DNA of 64,000 nt from Streptomyces endocoffeicus (GCF_016741935.1 NZ_JAERRG010000039.1:1-64000); one strand, 5' to 3'; shown: positions 1-8,246, counted from the first letter of the stretch. Program-made: numbers and translations. The notes: generated by a model not told the origin, from the sequence alone.

Positions 1-45
1 GGGTGATCCGCGCCGGGCCCTTCGCCATTCCCTGTGAGCCGGTGC

Positions 46-1464
46 TCAGCGGGTGGTGCCGCGCAGCTTGCGCCACGGGGTGAGGGTGAAGATGGCACCG
101 CCGAGCAGCACGGTGGTACCGGCGATCAGGGCGAGCGCCTTCAGCCCGCCGTGGTCACTGGCACCGGTGTCGGCGAGCCCGCCGCTGGTGGCCGAACCGC
201 CGCTGCTGCCCGAACCGCCGCCACCGGAGGTGGAGCCGCCGGAGCCGCTGCCGCCGCCGGTCGAGTCACCGCCGGTGGTGCCGCCGGGCTGGCCGGTGGT
301 GTCCAGCTCCAGCGAGGCGCCGGGGTCCTTGGACGGGGTGCAGGTGGTGGTCGTACCGAGCGCCTTGACCGTCAGCACACCAGGGGTGAGCGTCGACTTG
401 CCGCTCGCGCCCGGCTTGTAGGTGCCGGTGAGGTCCGGGATCTCGATCGGAGCGCCGGACTTGATGGGTTCCTTGTTGGTGGGCCCCGCCACGGCGACGG
501 TGCCCTTGTCCGCACCGCCGACCTTGACGGCCATCGACGGCTTGACCGAATCGGCGGGGATGTCGGCCGGGCTGTCCATCACGGACTTGCCGAACTTCAC
601 GGTCAGCTCGAAGTTCCCGCCGCTCTTCTTGGCGTTGATCTGCACCGGGGAGGTCGCGTTCTTGTCGCCGATGGGGGTCTTGCAGGCGTAGGCGACCTGA
701 ACCTCCTTACCGGTGTACGAATCGCCACCGCCGCCCCCGCCACCGGTGGTGCCGCTCGTCGTACCACTGGTCGTTCCGCTCGTGGTGCCACTGGTGGTGC
801 CGCTGGTCGTCCCGCTCGTCGTACCACTGGTGGTGCCGCTCGTGGTACCGCTGGTCGTCCCGCTCGTGGTGCCACTCGTCGTACCGCTCGTCGTACCGCT
901 CGTGGTGCCGCCCGGACCGCTGCCGCCGTCCGTCACCTTGATGGTCGCGGCGGCCTTGACGTCCTCCTTCGCCGAGCACTTGGTGTCCGTGGGCAGCGGC
1001 TTGCTGACGTTGATGTTGTAGCCGCCGGGCGTCAGCGTCACCTCTCCCGCCTTGGTGAGCTTCAGCTTCCCCTTCATGTCGGAGAGCTTCATCTCACCGC
1101 CCTTGGGGATCGCCGGGTTCTCCCGCGGCCCCTCCATGGCCAGTTCGCCGGTCTGGGCGCCGCCCACCGTGAGGGTGCCGGTCGGCAGCACGGTGTCGGC
1201 CTCCAGGTCGAGGATGGGCGGGTTCTTGGAGGCGGCCTGCACCGTCTTCCACACCACCTCGACCTCGTCCCCGACCTTCGCCGTCTCCGGTGCCGTCACG
1301 GCCACGGTCGTGGTGCCCTCCACCGGGGGCAGCCCCGAGATGGGGGGCGGTAAGCACTCGGTCTGGTACGAGACCTCCGCGCCCTCCGCGCTGCCCGCGC
1401 CGAGCAGCACGCCCGCACCGCCGAGCAGCAGCGCGACGGCGGCCGCACTCACTCTTGGTCGCAT
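46..1464 (-). CDS. Cell-wall-anchored repeat protein with LADTG sorting motif and a TTA codon
   Basis: A 472-residue secreted surface protein. The start is the ATG at 1464, preceded by AAAGGA; an upstream in-frame extension is low-complexity and discarded. A signal peptide covers about residues 1-28. Two copies of one beta-type domain (roughly 30-150 and 220-350; DUF6801-like by recollection) flank a run of about 13 TTSG tetrapeptides. A Gly/Ser linker leads to LADTG, a hydrophobic segment and a basic tail. LAxTG is the type of motif used by streptomycete class E sortases, so covalent attachment to peptidoglycan is expected. The second domain closely matches the LPQTG protein at 3684-4448. 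Codon 38 is TTA (1351-1353), so translation should need the bldA tRNA. It is the last gene of a four-gene operon, one base after the preceding stop. Function unknown; adhesion or hyphal surface structure is inference. Confidence 0.85.
   Translation of the reverse strand: MRPRVSAAAVALLLGGAGVLLGAGSAEGAEVSYQTECLPPPISGLPPVEGTTTVAVTAPETAKVGDEVEVVWKTVQAASKNPPILDLEADTVLPTGTLTVGGAQTGELAMEGPRENPAIPKGGEMKLSDMKGKLKLTKAGEVTLTPGGYNINVSKPLPTDTKCSAKEDVKAAATIKVTDGGSGPGGTTSGTTSGTTSGTTSGTTSGTTSGTTSGTTSGTTSGTTSGTTSGTTSGTTSGTTGGGGGGGDSYTGKEVQVAYACKTPIGDKNATSPVQINAKKSGGNFELTVKFGKSVMDSPADIPADSVKPSMAVKVGGADKGTVAVAGPTNKEPIKSGAPIEIPDLTGTYKPGASGKSTLTPGVLTVKALGTTTTCTPSKDPGASLELDTTGQPGGTTGGDSTGGGSGSGGSTSGGGGSGSSGGSATSGGLADTGASDHGGLKALALIAGTTVLLGGAIFTLTPWRKLRGTTR
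745..909 (-). repeat. 12-bp coding repeat encoding (TTSG)n
   Basis: About 13 imperfect copies of a 12-bp unit that varies at synonymous positions and encodes Thr-Thr-Ser-Gly. It forms the flexible, potentially O-glycosylatable linker between the two domains of the LADTG protein. Synonymous drift between copies implies selection on the peptide. Confidence 0.85.
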
Positions 1465-1465
1465 C

Positions 1466-2530
1466 TCACGTGGTTCCTTTCGGGGTCGGTCGGATCTCCT
1501 CGGTCGGTGCGGAAATCTGGTGGCGCGGCCGGGCCTCCGGCGCGGCGTCCGGGGTGAACCAGGGCAGCGCCGGCGGTGCGCCGTCCGCCGCGGCCGGTCC
1601 GGGCGGCGGCGAGGGCGGGAACGGGGGCGGTGGTGGCGCGGTCCGGGCCGTACGGGGCCGTACCTTGTCCACGACGGCCATGCCGATCCGGAAGACCGTC
1701 GCCGAGACCACCACGCACAGCAGGATCCAGAAGAGCGTGACGCCCCAGGGCCGCCCCACCGCCCACGGCTGTTCGACGAGCAGCTTGTGGCCGTAGCGCA
1801 GTGAGACCATATAGTCGCCATGCGCCCCGGCGGACAGTTCGACGTCCAGCTTGACCTGCGTCTTCTTCCCCGGCTGGAGGGTCCCCCGCCAGCGCTGCTC
1901 CTCCCAGGAGGGGGCGAAGACGCCGTGCGAGCTGCCCACCTCGAAGACCGGGTCGCGGGCCGGGGTCGAGCCGAGGTTCCCGACGGTCACCACGAGCTTT
2001 CGCCTGGGCGGTGCGCCGAACCAGGTCAGCAGCCCGCTGGAGCCGTCGAGCCGGGCCGAGAGCACGCTCAGCCGCTCGCCCCCGGTCCGCTCCTTCGGCA
2101 GCGGCGCGACCGGGTGCCCGGCGACCTTGAACGCCACGTCCGCGGCGGCGGCCTCGCCGGTGACGGTCGCTATATGGATGACACAGGGACAGGGTTTGGG
2201 CGGCTCGGACACCGGCAGCTTCTTGGTGAAGGTGCCGTCCTTGCCGACGGTGGCCGCCCTGCCGTCGCCGTTGGCGCAGGAGTTGGTGCCGCCGATCATG
2301 TTCTGCCCGCAGATGAGCAGGGTGAGCAGGGCACCCGGCCGCCAGCGGGCGCCGGTCACGGTGACCGTGCCGCCCGTGCCCGCCTCGGCCTTGGAAACCT
2401 TCGCGGTCGGGCCCTCGGCCGCCGCGGCGCCGCCCGTAAGGGGCGCGCCGAGGGTGAGGAGGACCAGGGCGAGCACGGTGACCACGGCGGAGGGCCGGGC
2501 CGGGGTGCGCGGGTGTCGGCGTGCGTTCAC
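1466..2530 (-). CDS. Membrane-anchored Ig-like surface protein with cytoplasmic proline-rich tail
   Basis: A 354-residue protein starting at GTG 2530 behind AGGAG, overlapping the previous stop by 4 bp (GTGA), so translation is probably coupled. A signal peptide ends near residue 40. A neocarzinostatin-like Ig domain (GTGGTVTVTG...WRPG pattern) with several Cys residues follows, then a second beta domain. One transmembrane helix lies near 255-277 (TLFWILLCVVV). The C-terminal tail of about 75 residues is rich in Pro and charged residues and should be cytoplasmic. It has no sortase motif, so it is probably an integral-membrane partner of the two sortase substrates in this operon. Function not recognised. 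Confidence 0.8.
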   Translation of the reverse strand: MNARRHPRTPARPSAVVTVLALVLLTLGAPLTGGAAAAEGPTAKVSKAEAGTGGTVTVTGARWRPGALLTLLICGQNMIGGTNSCANGDGRAATVGKDGTFTKKLPVSEPPKPCPCVIHIATVTGEAAAADVAFKVAGHPVAPLPKERTGGERLSVLSARLDGSSGLLTWFGAPPRRKLVVTVGNLGSTPARDPVFEVGSSHGVFAPSWEEQRWRGTLQPGKKTQVKLDVELSAGAHGDYMVSLRYGHKLLVEQPWAVGRPWGVTLFWILLCVVVSATVFRIGMAVVDKVRPRTARTAPPPPPFPPSPPPGPAAADGAPPALPWFTPDAAPEARPRHQISAPTEEIRPTPKGTT

Positions 2531-3657
2531 GTGGTCGCTCCTGCCCCTGTGCGCTGCGGTTGCGGCTGCGGATCCGGCTGCGACTGCGGATCCGGCTGCG
2601 GCTGCGGTTCCGGCTGCGACTGCGGTTCCGGCTGCGACTGCGGTTCCGGTTCCGGCTGCGATCGCGGTGTGCGGCGTCGGCGGCGTCGTCCGCGCAGCAG
2701 CAGCCAGACGCCTCCCCCGGCGCCCGCCAAGGCGGTCGCCACCGGTACGAGCAGCCACCAGGGGACGGCCGTGTATCCGGCGGTCGCCGTGGCGTGCGCG
2801 CCCCCGCCCGCGGTGACGGTGAGCGTGACGTCCACCGAGTCGAGGGCGGGCGGGTCCGGCCAGCTCTCGGTGAGCCGGACCCGTTTGCCCGGCGGCAGCT
2901 CGACCGGCAGGGTGCGGGGGGCTCGGCGCAGCACCTGGCCGAAGAGCCCGTCGGCGCGTACGGCCAGCCGTGGGGTGAGCACGGTGTTGCCGCGGTTGAC
3001 GAGGGCGTAGCGGATGGCCGCCCCGCCGCCGTGCTCCCGCACCGTCACGTCCTCGACGGAGAGGGCGGACAGCGTCGCGCCGCTGATCCGCAGCCGCAGC
3101 CGGACCGCGACCTCCCGGCCGCCGGAGGAGACCATGACCGCGCCGGGGTGCTCACCGGGCACCGCGTCGGAAGGGACGGTGACGGTGAAGGGGATGTCGG
3201 CGCGGGTGCGGGCCGGCACCGTGACCCGACGTTCGGCCGGCGCGATCCGGGCGCCGTCGCCGCCGCGCAGCCGGACGGTGCGGGGGTGCTCGCTCCGGTT
3301 GGTGACCGAGAGCTTGTCCTCGAGGACGGCGCCGGGCCCGCCTTCGAGGTAGATGTACGGCCGGTCACCCGCGGCCGGTGCGCCGCCGCCCCCGGCGGCG
3401 GGGGCCGCCGACCAGTCGGGCCCGGCGGCGGCCGCCGTGGAGGCCCACGGCAGGGGGCTCACCAGGGAGGCGGCCAGCAGGACCGGCGCCCAGACGCGGA
3501 CGGCTCGGCGGACGGCGGGACGTACGGCTGCCCGCCCGGCCGGGCGTACGGCTCCCCGGACAGCCGGGCGTACGGCTCCCCGGACAGCCCGGCGTACGGC
3601 TGCCCGCCCGGCCGGGCGGATGACGGCATGGACCGCTGCACGGATACGCGACGGCAT
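2527..3657 (-). CDS. DUF916-like membrane protein with repeat-built signal peptide
   Basis: A 376-residue protein starting at ATG 3657, with AGGAG seven bases upstream. The first 53 residues are an unusual basic region of AVR/PAGR repeats encoded by a 24-bp tandem array. A hydrophobic signal core and an AxA-type site follow. The ectodomain (about 95-290) has the layout of WxL-interacting DUF916 proteins: a YLEGGPGAVLEDKLSVTN strand, a GEHPGAV segment and a second Ig domain. A transmembrane helix (VPWWLLVPVATALAG) and an Arg cluster precede a cytoplasmic tail of PEPQSQ repeats. It probably scaffolds the neighbouring anchored proteins at the membrane, by analogy with WxL loci of Firmicutes (inference). 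Spacing from the upstream LPQTG gene is 26 bp. Confidence 0.8.
   Translation of the reverse strand: MPSRIRAAVHAVIRPAGRAAVRRAVRGAVRPAVRGAVRPAGRAAVRPAVRRAVRVWAPVLLAASLVSPLPWASTAAAAGPDWSAAPAAGGGGAPAAGDRPYIYLEGGPGAVLEDKLSVTNRSEHPRTVRLRGGDGARIAPAERRVTVPARTRADIPFTVTVPSDAVPGEHPGAVMVSSGGREVAVRLRLRISGATLSALSVEDVTVREHGGGAAIRYALVNRGNTVLTPRLAVRADGLFGQVLRRAPRTLPVELPPGKRVRLTESWPDPPALDSVDVTLTVTAGGGAHATATAGYTAVPWWLLVPVATALAGAGGGVWLLLRGRRRRRRTPRSQPEPEPQSQPEPQSQPEPQPQPDPQSQPDPQPQPQRTGAGATT
3521..3616 (-). repeat. Four tandem 24-bp repeats in a signal-peptide n-region
   Basis: Four consecutive 24-bp units begin at 3521, 3545, 3569 and 3593; the first and last are identical to each other, and the middle pair nearly so. 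They encode eight-residue Pro-Ala-X-Arg-X-Ala-Val-Arg units and so lengthen the positively charged n-region of the DUF916-like protein. The array may vary in length between strains. Confidence 0.85.
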
Positions 3658-3683
3658 CGGCGGCTCCTCGGCTGCCGCGCGCG

Positions 3684-4448
3684 TCAGGGCGTGGGACGCT
3701 GACGGCGGGTCAGCCAGAGCGCCCCGGCCACTCCGGCGAGCAGCACCGTGCCGCCGAGGGTGCCGAGCGCGACGGCGGAGTCCGTCGGTCCGGTCTGCGG
3801 CAGCTGGTCGTTGCCGGAGCCGCCCTGCGCACCGCCGGATCCGTCCGATCCGCCCGTGCTCGTACCACCCGTACCACCCGTACTGCCCGTACCGCCGGTG
3901 GAGCCGGAGTCCCCGCCGCCGCCCGCGGCCTTGACGTCCAGCGTCAGCGAGGGCTTGGGGTTGTTGCCGGGGGTGCAGGTCGTGGTCGTGCCCAGCGCCT
4001 TGATGGTGAGCGTGGAGGCGGTGAAGGTGACCTTTCCGCTCTTCTTGGGGGTGTAGGTGCCCGACAGGTCACTGATCTTGATCGGGGTGTTGGCGGGGAT
4101 GGCCTTGTCGTTGGCCGCGCCCGACACCGAGAGCGTGCCGCTCTCCGCTCCGCCCAGTTTGATGAGCGCGCTGGGGTGCATGGCGCCCTTGCCGAGCTCG
4201 ACGGGGCTGGAGGAGACGCCCTTCTGGAAGGACATCGTGAGCTTGTAGGAGCCGCCGCTCGCGACGCTCTTGATGTCGATGGGCGATACGGCGCTCTTGT
4301 CGCCGATCGGCGTCTTGCACTTGTAGTCGACGTCCACGGTGTCGGCGTGCGCGGCCGGGGCGGTGAGCAGTACCACGGAGCCGGCCAGGGCCGCCGCGAG
4401 CGTGAGGGCGCCGCCACGGCCGGCCGCACGGCGTTGGTTGTGGGACAC
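3684..4448 (-). CDS. LPQTG cell-wall-anchored protein
   Basis: A 254-residue secreted protein. The start is GTG 4448 (GTG 4451 is also possible) behind GAGGGG. A signal peptide ends at an AHA site near residue 36. One domain of about 130 residues with a conserved CKTPIGDK start and TTTTCTP end is shared with the LADTG protein at 46-1464. A Gly/Ser/Thr linker leads to LPQTG, a hydrophobic helix and a TRRQR tail, a complete sortase sorting signal. The two substrates carry different motifs (LPQTG and LADTG) and may go to different sortases. It is the first gene of the four-gene surface operon. The ligand or structure it builds is unknown. Confidence 0.85.
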   Translation of the reverse strand: MSHNQRRAAGRGGALTLAAALAGSVVLLTAPAAHADTVDVDYKCKTPIGDKSAVSPIDIKSVASGGSYKLTMSFQKGVSSSPVELGKGAMHPSALIKLGGAESGTLSVSGAANDKAIPANTPIKISDLSGTYTPKKSGKVTFTASTLTIKALGTTTTCTPGNNPKPSLTLDVKAAGGGGDSGSTGGTGSTGGTGGTSTGGSDGSGGAQGGSGNDQLPQTGPTDSAVALGTLGGTVLLAGVAGALWLTRRQRPTP

Positions 4449-4545
4449 CACGAGATCCCCTCTCGTCAAGCGCCGCAGCCGGATGTAACTGACGGCACAT
4501 CAGATTGGGCGCTGACGGTACGCCGGGGACCTTGTCATGGGAAGA

Positions 4546-4569
4546 CAAAAAGCACGCCGGATCGGCGTG
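4546..4569 (-). terminator. Rho-independent terminator after the anti-sigma ATPase gene
   Basis: On the minus strand the hairpin CACGCC/GGCGTG is followed directly by GCTTTTTGT. This is a classical stem plus T-run about 55 bp beyond the stop at 4623. Confidence 0.65.
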
Positions 4570-4622
4570 GGGCGGGGAAGGGTGTGAGTGGGAGCGGGAT
4601 CGTGGCGCCGGAGCCGTGCTCT

Positions 4623-5132
4623 TCAGCCCGGCGCGGCGAGTTCGGCCCAGACCGTCTTGCCGGTCCCCTCCACGTTCCGCACGACCCCCCAGTCCAGGCA
4701 CAGCCGCTGGACGATGAACATGCCATGGCCGCCGGGGCGTCCGGCGCGGTGCGGGGTGCGCGGCGCGGGCGTACCGGTGCCGAGGTCCACGACCTCGAGA
4801 CGGAGCACTTTGGCGTTGCAGCTGACGCGCAGCTCCTCGGGGCCGTCGGCGTGCAGACAGGCGTTGGTGACCAGTTCGGAGACGACGAGCAGCACATCCT
4901 CGGCGGCGGCCCGGTGGTCGGCGGTCACCGCCGGAAGCCACCCCCAGTCGTGCAGCGCCTGGCGGGTGAAGTCGCGGGCGCGCGGCACGGCACCGCTGGC
5001 ATCGATCAGATGGAGCCTGCGGATCTGACGGATGGGGCCGGCGGTCGGGGGGGCCGGTGGGGAAGCCGAAGCGGCGGGGCCGTCCGGGTCCGGGCCGCGG
5101 TCGCCCGGCGGGTACGGCCGGGTGGTGCTCAT
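4623..5132 (-). CDS. Anti-sigma factor ATPase (RsbW/SpoIIAB-type)
   Basis: A 169-residue GHKL ATPase. Residues 65-165 hold the N-box (LLVVSELVTNACLHA), the G1 box (LEVVDLGTGTP) and the G2 box (GGHGMFIVQRL) of serine-kinase anti-sigma factors. The first 40 residues are Pro/Ala-rich and variable. The expected role is to bind and inhibit a SigB-family sigma factor and to phosphorylate a STAS antagonist; both kinds of partner lie immediately upstream (5316-5684 and 5938-6885). The start is ATG 5132 behind a GGTGAGGTGAAG leader. By memory of Streptomyces coelicolor, a SigB-family module (SigI with its regulators) also lies beside the hut genes, so orthology is possible but unproven. Confidence 0.85.
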   Translation of the reverse strand: MSTTRPYPPGDRGPDPDGPAASASPPAPPTAGPIRQIRRLHLIDASGAVPRARDFTRQALHDWGWLPAVTADHRAAAEDVLLVVSELVTNACLHADGPEELRVSCNAKVLRLEVVDLGTGTPAPRTPHRAGRPGGHGMFIVQRLCLDWGVVRNVEGTGKTVWAELAAPG

Positions 5133-5315
5133 CAGCGCTTCACCTCACCGATTCACCGATTCAGGGTCAAGGGTTACCTGATCTCTTCAACAGTTTCAGC
5201 CTGTCTCCTGCCCGGCCATAGCGTGAGAACACCCACTACTTCCGCCCCATCGATGTGACGCGGGCAACGTCTCGATGACCCATCGATGACACGCCGGAAA
5301 CAGGAGTGAGCCATG

Positions 5316-5684
5316 TCACTCGACAAGGGCGGCGTCAAGCGACTCATGCACGGTAAAGACGGCGTCCGCGCCCGTGATCTCGAACACCCGGGCAACGATC
5401 GGCAACATTCCGGCCAGGTGGACGCCACCGCCCGCGGCCTCGGCCTTGAGCCGCGCGCCGAGAAGGACATTGAGCCCGGTGGAGTCGCAGAACTCCAGCT
5501 TCGAGCAGTCCACCACCAGCCGGACACGTCCGCCCTCCACGCATTTCTCGAGCGGCTCGCGCAGCACCTCTGCGGTGTGGTGGTCCAACTCACCCACCGG
5601 CGTGACGACCGCACTCGCCCCGTGGTGCCGAACCTCGACCTGAAGTCGGCCCTTGCTGGCGCTGCCGACCATCCCGCGGTCCAT
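5316..5684 (-). CDS. STAS-domain anti-sigma factor antagonist
   Basis: A 122-residue STAS protein. The phosphorylatable serine motif is visible as LEFCDSTGLNVLL (residues about 60-72), the typical DSTGL of RsbV/SpoIIAA/BldG proteins. It should sequester the anti-sigma ATPase when unphosphorylated and so release the sigma factor. The start is ATG 5684 with AGAGG upstream; a longer in-frame extension runs into the divergent sigma promoter region and is rejected. It lies 183 bp upstream of the ATPase gene and is divergent from the sigma gene. Confidence 0.88.
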   Translation of the reverse strand: MDRGMVGSASKGRLQVEVRHHGASAVVTPVGELDHHTAEVLREPLEKCVEGGRVRLVVDCSKLEFCDSTGLNVLLGARLKAEAAGGGVHLAGMLPIVARVFEITGADAVFTVHESLDAALVE

Positions 5685-5761
5685 CTGCGCACCTCTTCTG
5701 GCGTCTCGTTGCTTTCGATTGCGCGCATCGAACCCTACGCCTTCTACCCGCTGCTCTGGTA

Positions 5762-5785
5762 GCCGAACATTTCGCATAGTTCGGC
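5762..5785. promoter_or_regulatory. Inverted repeat in the divergent STAS/sigma intergenic region
   Basis: A perfect 7-bp inverted repeat, GCCGAAC-N10-GTTCGGC, lies 78 bp upstream of the STAS start and about 150 bp upstream of the sigma start. This is a plausible operator or RNA hairpin. No known regulator consensus was recognised. Confidence 0.45.
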
Positions 5786-5937
5786 AAATATGGACAACGT
5801 GGACTTGCCACTTGGTGGCCGATGCAGGTAGGCGTAGAGGGTCACATCCGCTTACGGCCCGGCTTTGGAGGCGCCGCTCACCGGAGCAGCACGTTATGGC
5901 ACCGGCAGCCATATGCCGAAGAACGATGGAGGAGACT

Positions 5938-6885
5938 ATGTCACCCCGCCTCGACGACACGCGTACCGAACCCTCGGGGAGTACTCGGACCACCGTTTCG
6001 TCGGCCCCCCTGCCCGAGCAGTTCACCCCCGACGTTGACGCCCCGGCGACCGTTGGCCATCTCTTCGATGAACTGCCGGAATTGTCTGATCTGCCGGAAA
6101 TACCGCCTTATGACACGGTAGCACCGGTGGACGCGAGGGCTCTGTCGAAGACCCTCTTCGAACGCCTCGAGGTGCTGGAGGAAGGCACCCACGAGTACGC
6201 CTATGTGCGTAACACCCTGGTCGAGCTCAACTTGGCGCTGGTCAAGTTCGCCGCCTCCCGGTTCCGCTCCCGCAGCGAGCCGATGGAGGACATCGTCCAG
6301 GTCGGCACCATCGGCCTGATCAAGGCGATCGACCGCTTCGAGACCGGCCGGGGCGTGGAGTTCCCGACCTTCGCGATGCCGACGATCGTCGGTGAGATCA
6401 AGCGCTTCTTCCGCGACACCAGTTGGTCGGTGCGCGTGCCGCGGCGCCTCCAGGAGCTCCGTCTCGACCTGGCCAAGGCCGGCGACGAGCTGGCCCAGCG
6501 GCTCGACCGCGCCCCCACCGTCAGGGAGTTGGCCGAGCGGCTGGACATCAGCCCGGCCGAGGTCATCGAGGGCATGGCCGCGAGCAACGCGTACACCGCG
6601 AGCTCGCTGGACGCCCAGCCGGAGGAGGACGACTCCGAGGGCGCGCTGGCGGACCGGATCGGATACGAGGACCACGGGCTCGAAGGCATCGAGTACGTCG
6701 AGTCCTTGAAGCCGCTGATCGCCGATCTGCCTGCCCGCGACCGGAAGATCCTCTCCCTGCGCTTCGTGGCCAATATGACGCAGTCGGAGATCGGTGAGGA
6801 GCTGGGTATCTCCCAGATGCATGTCTCGCGGCTGCTGTCGCGCACCCTCCGTCGGCTCCGCAAGGGACTGATGATCGAGGAGTGA
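5938..6885 (+). CDS. RNA polymerase sigma factor, SigB/SigF/SigG family
   Basis: A 315-residue sigma-70 group 3 protein starting at ATG 5938, five bases after GGAGG. After a variable N-terminus of about 85 residues, region 2 shows MEDIVQVGTIGLIKAIDRFE and FPTFAMPTIVGEIKRFFRD. Region 3 (VREL..LDISPAEVIEGM) and region 4 (LPARDRKILSLRF...SQMHVSRLLSR) follow. The neighbours encode an anti-sigma ATPase and a STAS antagonist, so activity is probably controlled by partner switching, likely under osmotic or developmental stress. It could be the SigI orthologue of S. coelicolor, judged only from the adjacent hut genes. A strong terminator follows 11 bp after the stop. Confidence 0.92.
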   Translation: MSPRLDDTRTEPSGSTRTTVSSAPLPEQFTPDVDAPATVGHLFDELPELSDLPEIPPYDTVAPVDARALSKTLFERLEVLEEGTHEYAYVRNTLVELNLALVKFAASRFRSRSEPMEDIVQVGTIGLIKAIDRFETGRGVEFPTFAMPTIVGEIKRFFRDTSWSVRVPRRLQELRLDLAKAGDELAQRLDRAPTVRELAERLDISPAEVIEGMAASNAYTASSLDAQPEEDDSEGALADRIGYEDHGLEGIEYVESLKPLIADLPARDRKILSLRFVANMTQSEIGEELGISQMHVSRLLSRTLRRLRKGLMIEE

Positions 6886-6896
6886 CGCCTCCGCAG

Positions 6897-6943
6897 ACGG
6901 ATAAGGGCCCGCCCCCGGATCACCGGGACGGGCCCTTATCCGT
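6897..6943. terminator. Long hairpin terminator after the sigma gene
   Basis: Perfect 15-bp arms (ACGGATAAGGGCCCG and its complement) flank a 17-nt loop just beyond the sigma stop. It lies between convergent genes and probably works in both directions. Confidence 0.8.
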
Positions 6944-6954
6944 GTGCCCCGCGC

Positions 6955-7018
6955 TTATGTGTCTCTGCCGTTATGCGTCTCTGTCGTTATGTGTCCCTGC
7001 CATTATGTGTCTCTGCCG
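6955..7018. repeat. Four tandem 16-bp repeats between convergent genes
   Basis: Four abutting 16-bp units (TTATGTGTCTCTGCCG type) start at 6955, 6971, 6987 and 7003, with one to three differences between copies. They fill the gap between the sigma terminator and the hutI stop. AT content is higher than in the flanks. Confidence 0.85.
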
Positions 7019-7023
7019 TGCCG

Positions 7024-8202
7024 TCAGGTCAGGGTGCCCCCGTGCCACACCGCCGAGACCAGGGGCACGCCGGGGCGGTAGGCGAGGTGCACATGGGACG
7101 GGGCGTCCAGCAGCGCCAGATCGGCGCGGGCGCCCGGGCTCACCCGGCCCACGTCGGTACGGCGCAGGGCCCGCGCCCCACCGGCCGTCGCGGCCCACAC
7201 CGCCTCGTCCGGCGTCATCCCCATCTCCCGTACGGCCAGGGCGACGCAGAACGGCATGGAGCTGGTGAAGGACGAGCCCGGGTTGCAGTCCGGGGACAGG
7301 GCGACCGTGACGCCCGCGTCGAGCAGCCGGCGCGCGTCCGGATAGGTCGAGCGGGTGGAGAACTCCGCCCCGGGGAGCAGGGTGGCCACCGTCTCCCCCT
7401 GGGCCAGCGCGTCGACGTCCTGCTCGGTCAGATGGGTGCAGTGGTCGGCGGAGGCGGCGCCCAGCTCGACCGCCAGTCGCACCCCGGGGCCGTAGGAGAG
7501 CTGGTTGGCGTGGACCCGCGGGATCAGCCCGCGCTCCTTGCCCGCGGTCAGGACGGCGCGGGCCTGGTCGCCGTCGAAGGCGCCCTGCTCGCAGAAGACA
7601 TCGATCCAGCGGGCGTGCGGGGCGCAGGCGTCCAGCATCGGCCCGGTGACCAGATCCACGTACCCGGCCGGGTCGTCGGCGAACTCGGGGGCGACGATAT
7701 GCGCCCCGAGGAAGGTCACCTCGTCGGTGTGGGCAGCGGCGATGGTCAGGGCACGGGCCTCGTCCTGCGAGGTCAGCCCGTAACCGGACTTGATCTCGAC
7801 GGTCGTGGTGCCCTGGCGGCGCGCCTCGGCCACATAGCGGCCGACGTTGGCGTGCAGCACGTTGTTCGAGGCGGCGCGGGTGGCGGCCACGGTGGTGCGG
7901 ATCCCGCCCGCGCTGTACGGGCGGCCGGACATCCGGGCGTTGAACTCCTCGGTCCGGTCGCCCGCGAAGACCAGATGGGAGTGGGAGTCCACAAAGCCCG
8001 GAATGGCGGCCCGGCCACCGGCGTCGACCCGGTTGTCGGTGGCGGGTGCTTTGCTGGACTCACCGACCCAGGCGATGCGGTCGCCGTCGATGACGACGGC
8101 CGCGTCCCGGATCAGACCGAGGGGGCCTTCACCGAGGGAGGGGTCATTGGTGACCAGAGTGGCGATGTCGGTAATGGCCGTCGTGGGCGTCGCGGTCGTC
8201 AT
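7024..8202 (-). CDS. hutI: Imidazolonepropionase
   Basis: A 392-residue amidohydrolase that converts imidazolone-5-propionate to N-formimino-L-glutamate, the third step of histidine degradation. Metal and active-site motifs are FVDSHSHLVFAGDR (about 75), VEIKSGYGL, FLGAHIVAPEF, RVHANQLSYGPG with DHCTHL, and ALSPDCNPGSS. The start is ATG 8202 with AAGGAG upstream. It is the last gene of the hutU-M20-hutF-hutI operon, 44 bp after hutF. Length and motifs match the family. Confidence 0.93.
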   Translation of the reverse strand: MTTATPTTAITDIATLVTNDPSLGEGPLGLIRDAAVVIDGDRIAWVGESSKAPATDNRVDAGGRAAIPGFVDSHSHLVFAGDRTEEFNARMSGRPYSAGGIRTTVAATRAASNNVLHANVGRYVAEARRQGTTTVEIKSGYGLTSQDEARALTIAAAHTDEVTFLGAHIVAPEFADDPAGYVDLVTGPMLDACAPHARWIDVFCEQGAFDGDQARAVLTAGKERGLIPRVHANQLSYGPGVRLAVELGAASADHCTHLTEQDVDALAQGETVATLLPGAEFSTRSTYPDARRLLDAGVTVALSPDCNPGSSFTSSMPFCVALAVREMGMTPDEAVWAATAGGARALRRTDVGRVSPGARADLALLDAPSHVHLAYRPGVPLVSAVWHGGTLT

Positions 8203-8246
8203 CGTGGGGGTGCTCTCCTTCGTCGGCCGTGCCGGTAGCGGCCGGA

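Noticed and set aside
745..909. CRISPR-like periodicity
   Set aside because: The 12-bp repeats are contiguous, in frame and protein-coding (TTSG); there are no spacers and no cas genes.
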